Shown here: in pieces, positions 59,842 through 64,000 of the stretch
Numbering within the stretch: position 1 is the first letter of the stretch
Layout of the letters: every line of letters begins with the position of its first letter
Assembly (NCBI GenBank): GCA_045636325.1
Contig: JAZTXH010000014.1
Coordinates: 62,001-126,000, forward strand
Length of the DNA stretch: 64,000 nucleotides
Reading direction: 5' to 3'
Source of the DNA: CAKSHP01 sp045636325
Lineage (GTDB): Bacteria > Bacillota > Clostridia > UBA1381 > UMGS1253
The notes under the pieces: generated by a model
Seen by the model: the letters and a program-made list of their open reading frames with translations, nothing else
What the model was told of the DNA's origin: nothing
Databases searched by the model: none
Position numbers and translations under genes: made by a program

Positions 59842-59879
59842 CATTATATATTTTAAATTTTCATGGAAGGAGTTTTTAT

Positions 59880-60311
59880 ATGCCTTACGACAGAATTATG
59901 TGTATTGATTACGGCGATGCAAGAGTGGGTATTGCTGTATCTGATTTACTTGGAATAACCGCTCAAGGCGTTGAAACTATAAAAAACAAAAATAAAAATG
60001 TATTATTTACAAGATTAAATGAACTGATTAAATATTATAATCCGGCTACAATAGTGATAGGAATGCCCAAAAATATGGATGGCACAGTTGGTTTTCGCGG
60101 TGACGCAACGCTGAAATTTGCAGATAAACTAAAGGAAATATATTCAGGAAAAATTGATTTTTGCGATGAAAGGCTATCTACCGTAAGCGCAATCCACACT
60201 TTAAATGAAACAAATACTAGAAGAGAAAAAAGAAAAAATGTTATTGATACTGTAGCAGCGGCAGTTATTTTGCAAACATATATGGATAAGCTAAAAAATA
60301 CAACGCTATAG
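59880..60311 (+). CDS. ruvX: YqgF/RuvX family nuclease (Holliday junction resolvase-like)
   Basis: A 143-residue RNase H-fold protein, essential in many bacteria for 16S rRNA 5'-end maturation and classed as a putative junction resolvase. Acidic active-site residues are in CIDYGDARVG, DERLST and NVIDTVAA; VIGMPKNMDGTVG is the family loop. ATG at 59880 has GGAAGGAG upstream. dinB follows 81 bases later. Confidence 0.94.
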   Translation: MPYDRIMCIDYGDARVGIAVSDLLGITAQGVETIKNKNKNVLFTRLNELIKYYNPATIVIGMPKNMDGTVGFRGDATLKFADKLKEIYSGKIDFCDERLSTVSAIHTLNETNTRREKRKNVIDTVAAAVILQTYMDKLKNTTL

Positions 60312-60392
60312 CATTACAGATATATACGAATCTGATTTTATCTTAAGAGAAATTATACAAATCTGTATATTTGAAAGAAAGGAGCTCTAATA

Positions 60393-61619
60393 ATGGACAA
60401 GACTATACTTCATTGCGATTTAAACGGATTTTTTGCCTCCGTAGAGCTTCTTTCTTATCCCGAACTGGCAGATAAACCAGTTGCTGTTTGCGGTAATCCT
60501 GAAAACAGACACGGAATTATACTTGCAAAAAACGAAATTGCAAAATCATACAATATAAAAACCGCAGAAACAATATGGCAGGCAAAAAAGAAATGTCCCA
60601 ATTTGATTTTATTGTCTCCACATCACGAGCTTTACAGCTATTATTCAAAAAAAATAAACGAGGTGTATCTAAGGTTTACAAATCAGGTTGAGCCTTTTGG
60701 AATTGATGAATCATGGCTTGATGTTACAAACAGCAAAATGCTTTTTGACGATGGGAAAAAAATTGCAGATACAATAAGGGAAACAATAAAAAAAGACTTT
60801 AATCTTACTGTTTCTGTCGGAGTCTCGTTCAACAAAGTTTTTGCGAAGCTTGGCAGCGACTATAAAAAACCTGATGCGACCACAGTAATTTCCAAAGAAA
60901 ATTTTAAGCAAATAGTCTATCCTCTTCCTGCAAGTGATTTGCTTTATGTCGGTAACAGTGTTCTTGCAAAACTAAACTCAATAGGCATAAAAACAATTGG
61001 AGATATTGCAGCCAGCGATAAGCAAATGCTTATCGACCTTCTCGGAAAGCATGGCTCTATGCTTTATGAATACGCTTCAGGTGCTGATAATGCTCCGGTG
61101 TTGGATTATTATCATAGGCCGGAAATAAAATCAGTCGGAAACGGAACAACATTTTCACACGACCTGACTGAATCTGATGAAATAAAGTCCGGTATAATGT
61201 ATCTTTGCGAAACTATTTCTGCAAGACTTATAAAACAAGGATTTAAAGCAGGTAATTTGCAAGTCAGCGCAAAGTACAACAATTTTAAAACCGTAAATCG
61301 TCAGTCACCTTTAACACAACCCACCCTATCAGCAGTTGAATTATACAATTCTGCAATGGACATAGTTAATACATCCGACATTTTACAAAAGCCAATATGC
61401 GCACTTACTGTTACAGCAGGTGCATTATGCAGTTTAGACTCAGAAATTCAGTTAAGTATATTTGATGAAGATAATGAAAGTCACAAAAAACACGAAACCC
61501 TTGCAAAAACAGTTACTCAAATAAATAAAAAGTTCGGCAAAGGAAAGGTATCGAGTGCAAGAACAAGTAATATTCCCCGTAAAAACAAACACATAAAAAA
61601 AACAGGCAAAACAAATTAA
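60393..61619 (+). CDS. dinB: DNA polymerase IV (DinB, Y-family)
   Basis: A 408-residue translesion polymerase. Catalytic Asp9 in HCDLNGFFASVE and Asp105-Glu106 in GIDESWLDVT are intact; the palm/fingers (about 1-170), thumb helix-hairpin-helix (GIKTIGDIAA) and little-finger domain follow. QLSIF near residue 355 is a sliding-clamp-binding motif, and the tail is basic. ATG at 60393 has AAAGGAG upstream. No LexA box of the Firmicute type (GAAC-N4-GTTC) was seen; a TATACAAATCTGTATA palindrome lies at 60354-60369. Confidence 0.95.
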   Translation: MDKTILHCDLNGFFASVELLSYPELADKPVAVCGNPENRHGIILAKNEIAKSYNIKTAETIWQAKKKCPNLILLSPHHELYSYYSKKINEVYLRFTNQVEPFGIDESWLDVTNSKMLFDDGKKIADTIRETIKKDFNLTVSVGVSFNKVFAKLGSDYKKPDATTVISKENFKQIVYPLPASDLLYVGNSVLAKLNSIGIKTIGDIAASDKQMLIDLLGKHGSMLYEYASGADNAPVLDYYHRPEIKSVGNGTTFSHDLTESDEIKSGIMYLCETISARLIKQGFKAGNLQVSAKYNNFKTVNRQSPLTQPTLSAVELYNSAMDIVNTSDILQKPICALTVTAGALCSLDSEIQLSIFDEDNESHKKHETLAKTVTQINKKFGKGKVSSARTSNIPRKNKHIKKTGKTN

Positions 61620-61645
61620 ATCACGTTTTGCCCGTTTCACTTTTT
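61600..61645 (+). terminator. Terminator overlapping the dinB end
   Basis: Arms AAACAGGCAAAAC / GTTTTGCCCGTTT with a 12-base loop; the left arm lies in the last dinB codons. CACTTTTTAA follows. Confidence 0.75.
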
Positions 61646-62510
61646 AATTCATATGCACTTCAAGCTTCCCGCCAACACTTTCAAAACTGCAAAGTAATAT
61701 TTTTCCTTCTGTATCTCCGTTCATTTTAAGTTCACTACCTTCAGAGTAGTCCGATGATGTATAACCTATCATACAGTTTGAAAGCTCAGTCTTTTCATCT
61801 TCACTTAATTCTTCTGACTCTTTAAGAGAATATTTTAATACTCTTTCTAAGATTCCGTCATAACTTAAAACTTCTATCTGCCAAGAAAAATCATCCATAC
61901 AATATTTCTCAATACAAAGATAACTCTTTCCATCTGCATTGGATATATAAATCTCGCTCTTTGCATTTTCATTTTTTTCGACTAAAGCTCCTGTATAACT
62001 GTAATAAGCATTTCTTTTGATTTCACCCTCCTGATTTTCAAAAACGGAAATTAGCGGCATGGAATATGCATCTGAGCTAATCATCAAAAGCTCATCTTCA
62101 CCGTCTTGGTTCAAATCAATAACAGAATAACTAATTATTCCGTCCGCAAACAAAAACTCTTCACTGTCTGCAAGTAATGTTTCAGGTGTTAATATTTCAA
62201 ATTTGTCTGTTACAGCCGTAAAACCTTTTGCATTATCTGCTTTTGACTGAACATTTTCGCTTTTAACAGTATTAAAATTCTTTACAGGCATTTTAATTAA
62301 ATCAACCGGAACAAAAGTTCCAACAACAAACAATAATCCAACCAACACAATAACAGAAAGCAAAATAATCGTTATAACCAAGCTTGCAGTACCCTTTGTT
62401 TTTCTTCTTGCACCACGTCTATAAGCACCGCGGTAAAAATCGTCCAAATCTGATGACCTTTTTTCATTTTCTTTCTCATCAATCTTTATATTTTCCTGAA
62501 TATCGTTCAC
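61644..62510 (-). CDS. Single-span membrane protein with EF-hand-like motif, function unknown
   Basis: A 288-residue protein. The cytoplasmic N-terminus (1-40) ends in an Arg/Gly-rich stretch (YRRGARRKTKG), a membrane helix spans about 42-66, and an extracellular domain follows. Residues 132-140 read DLNQDGEDE, like the calcium loop of EF-hand or FG-GAP-type repeats (as in VCBS-like proteins). No enzyme motif is recognised. It is the last of three minus-strand genes spaced 14-24 bases apart that look like one operon. Confidence 0.75.
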   Translation of the reverse strand: MNDIQENIKIDEKENEKRSSDLDDFYRGAYRRGARRKTKGTASLVITIILLSVIVLVGLLFVVGTFVPVDLIKMPVKNFNTVKSENVQSKADNAKGFTAVTDKFEILTPETLLADSEEFLFADGIISYSVIDLNQDGEDELLMISSDAYSMPLISVFENQEGEIKRNAYYSYTGALVEKNENAKSEIYISNADGKSYLCIEKYCMDDFSWQIEVLSYDGILERVLKYSLKESEELSEDEKTELSNCMIGYTSSDYSEGSELKMNGDTEGKILLCSFESVGGKLEVHMN

Positions 62511-62533
62511 AGTTTATCCTCCCCTGAAAAGCC

Positions 62534-63169
62534 TTATAACCTTACATAATGACCATTTACATAAACATAATCATTCGAAATTACACTTCCCGTTTTACCT
62601 GATATATTATAATCCACATCTACAATTTTTTGTGCAAATCCTTTAAAATATGTCAACAAACAAATAATCAGTATTGCGTCAACAAGAATTGCCAAAACAA
62701 CTGCCAGAAGAGCAGTATTGCGCAGTGAAGTTTTGTCTTCAGGCGGTATCACACGCGCATTATCTGCATAAGTAACAGGTGGCATATCACACATATCAAA
62801 CTCATCCTCAAAGGACACATTATTAACAACTTTTTTTTCACTTTTCTTGCTTAAATCTTGTAAATGTATTCTTTCAGGAACATTACGACTCTGATTTTCA
62901 TTTCTGTAAGTAAACGTTTCTTTATTTGCTGCCACTGTTTCTTCATTCTTTTCAACTGAATTTTCTTTGCCGAAAAAGGCAGCATTTTTAAATTTGTCGC
63001 AGTCAAATTCTGCTGATTTTGAAAAATAATCCTGATTTATATTAAGTTTTTGAGCGCTAAAGTTTTTAAGTTCCTCTATACTCGGATTTTCATTAAGTTT
63101 AGCTCCGCACTGTGAACACACAGATGCGTTTGCTAAATTAATCTGCCCACACTTAGTACATCTTTCCAA
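62534..63169 (-). CDS. Zinc-ribbon membrane protein, function unknown
   Basis: A 211-residue protein. An N-terminal zinc ribbon (CTKCG at 4-8 and CSQCG at 18-22) is followed by a long, polar, probably disordered segment (about 30-145), one membrane helix (about 150-174) and a short extracellular end. This layout, ribbon inside and small outer part, is common in uncharacterised clostridial proteins. ATG at 63169 has AGGAGG upstream (within the preceding gene's tail region). Second gene of the three-gene set. Confidence 0.75.
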   Translation of the reverse strand: MERCTKCGQINLANASVCSQCGAKLNENPSIEELKNFSAQKLNINQDYFSKSAEFDCDKFKNAAFFGKENSVEKNEETVAANKETFTYRNENQSRNVPERIHLQDLSKKSEKKVVNNVSFEDEFDMCDMPPVTYADNARVIPPEDKTSLRNTALLAVVLAILVDAILIICLLTYFKGFAQKIVDVDYNISGKTGSVISNDYVYVNGHYVRL

Positions 63170-63182
63170 GCCTTTCGCCTCC

Positions 63183-64000
63183 TTAAAATCTCAATAATAT
63201 ATGCTCACCGCTATTATCGGCAAAATAAACTTTAATTTTGCTTTCATTTATAATTTCAATGTCATAAACAACTTTTGCAGAATTTATAATTAAAGAATCT
63301 CCATTATAGCTGTATACACCATCAGGCATAAACGAAAAAATCGAATTTGATACATTAAAATTATTCGATACTGAAAATACAGCAATCCCATTTTCCTGCC
63401 AGCTACCCTCCATAAAATCAGCCATAACGCTACTGTCTTCAAGCACTATTTTTCGAGCATCTGTATACAAACCAAGATATGAAAATAGTCTGCTGTTTAC
63501 TGCAGGTCTCTGATAAATATCAGTCTTATAACTTAAAAATAGCTTATACGCGTCCGCTTTTTTTAAATCGTCTTCATTTAAATTTTCACACTGTTCAATA
63601 AGACTTTTACATTTTTCATAATCTCCGGTATCATAAGCCTTTACCGCAGATGCAAGTATACTTGTATCCACAGAATTTAAAAGAAGTTGACTGTCTTTAT
63701 ATCCAATGCAGTTTTTAAACTCTTTCTTTGCCTTGTCAAACTCTCCGTCCGCCTCATAAGACTTTGCAAGAAGATACGTGCACTCTAAAATTAACTGCTT
63801 TGTATTTTCATATTCAGGGTCAATTTTTTCAAGCAATTCTCGAGCTTTTTCAGGCTCTTTTTCTAATATGCTTTCAGCATGCGCATAATTGCACCAAATC
63901 TCTATTTGCTTTATCTCATCTTTTCCACTTTTTCGGCTTTCCGGCATCTGCGCCACCAGTTCTGCAGCGGATTCAAAATCGCCAGTGTCTTTATATTGCA
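63183..64000 (-). CDS. TPR-like repeat protein, 5'-truncated by the window
   Basis: An open frame that runs off the right edge, so the N-terminus is missing; about 271 codons are present. The N-terminal two-thirds are helical repeats of TPR/Sel1-like spacing with the clostridial YKDSxxL pattern (YKDTGDFESAAELV at the edge, GEFDKAKKEF, IGYKDSQLLL, YDTGDYEKCKSLI). The last 90 residues are beta-rich (GVYSYNGDSL, VYFADNSGEHILL). No membrane helix is seen in this part. It is the first visible gene of the three-gene set; a GTG at 63956 is internal. Confidence 0.75.
   Translation of the reverse strand, partial: QYKDTGDFESAAELVAQMPESRKSGKDEIKQIEIWCNYAHAESILEKEPEKARELLEKIDPEYENTKQLILECTYLLAKSYEADGEFDKAKKEFKNCIGYKDSQLLLNSVDTSILASAVKAYDTGDYEKCKSLIEQCENLNEDDLKKADAYKLFLSYKTDIYQRPAVNSRLFSYLGLYTDARKIVLEDSSVMADFMEGSWQENGIAVFSVSNNFNVSNSIFSFMPDGVYSYNGDSLIINSAKVVYDIEIINESKIKVYFADNSGEHILLRF

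Noticed and set aside
1..64000. CRISPR arrays, prophage or conjugative element
   Set aside because: No spaced direct repeats, phage structural genes, integrases or relaxases were found on either strand.

Overview
The window is a low-GC, gene-dense stretch of chromosome from a spore-forming clostridial Firmicute. The evidence for that is SpoIIE and SpoVT, Firmicute-type operon orders (pth-mfd-prsA, and rimP-nusA-ylxR-ylxQ-infB-rbfA-nrnA-truB-ribF), a Rex redox regulator, SigA-type promoters with 16-18 bp spacers, and GGAGG-type ribosome binding sites. No species can be named from the sequence alone. Almost everything is housekeeping. The only mobile-element trace is a decayed IS30-family transposase. 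No CRISPR array, prophage or intact insertion sequence was seen.

Layout, left to right. 1-8.1 kb (minus strand): the 5' part of murD, a small membrane protein, spoIIE with a Spo0A-type promoter, a CLC antiporter that looks like the fluoride branch, a 67-codon orphan and feoAB. 8.2-13.2 kb: tRNA-Pro(TGG), a helical protein of unknown role, then an LtaS-like enzyme with a SulP transporter, and spoVT. 13.5-18.7 kb (plus strand): ptsH-ptsI, serC-serA and mntP. 18.7-21.4 kb (minus strand): a membrane protein, two overlapping Rrf2 regulators, and a cysteine-rich protein preceded by a SigK-like promoter. 21.5-22.9 kb: an NfeD-SPFH membrane pair. 23-31.4 kb (minus strand): two PrsA-type lipoproteins (one with its parvulin domain in an unusual place), mfd, pth, prs and ribF. 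31.4-38.3 kb: the rest of the nusA-infB translation and transcription operon, with a leader hairpin before rimP. 38.5-44.6 kb (plus strand): a class A PBP, a membrane-anchored propeller-like protein, radA, a DUF1292 protein and 6S RNA. 44.6-45.4 kb: the IS30 remnant. 45.4-51.1 kb: two murA paralogues flanking truA and uppP, then an MBL-fold exonuclease and rlmH. 51.2-53.3 kb: a sugar-1-kinase-like gene opposite an AraC regulator. 53.3-56.8 kb: dtd and a zinc-uptake operon (Fur-family regulator, ZnuA, ZnuC, ZnuB) with a clear palindromic operator. 56.9-61.6 kb: an ABC-F protein, rex, ruvX and dinB. 61.6-64 kb: three uncharacterised genes (double-glycine-free EF-hand-like, zinc-ribbon and TPR-like membrane or cytosolic proteins), the last cut by the window end.

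The genes group into cell-wall synthesis (murD, two murA, uppP, PBP, LtaS-like), RNA and translation factors (nusA-infB operon, pth, truA, truB, rlmH, dtd, 6S RNA, tRNA-Pro), DNA repair (mfd, radA, ruvX, dinB), sporulation (spoIIE, spoVT, the cysteine-rich candidate), and ion homeostasis (feoAB, mntP, znuABC, CLC, SulP).

No clearly new defence or biosynthetic system is visible. The most unusual item is the PrsA-like lipoprotein at 24054-25124: its parvulin domain lies inside the N-terminal chaperone lobe, whereas its adjacent paralogue has the usual order, and the two share an almost identical 53-base tract. Other points worth a second look are the 21-bp-spaced spoIIE promoter, an HPr without Ser46, overlapping Rrf2 paralogues, the palindrome of the zinc operon, a 19-base element shared by the PBP and rex promoters, and a small ORF that continues past an in-frame TAG.
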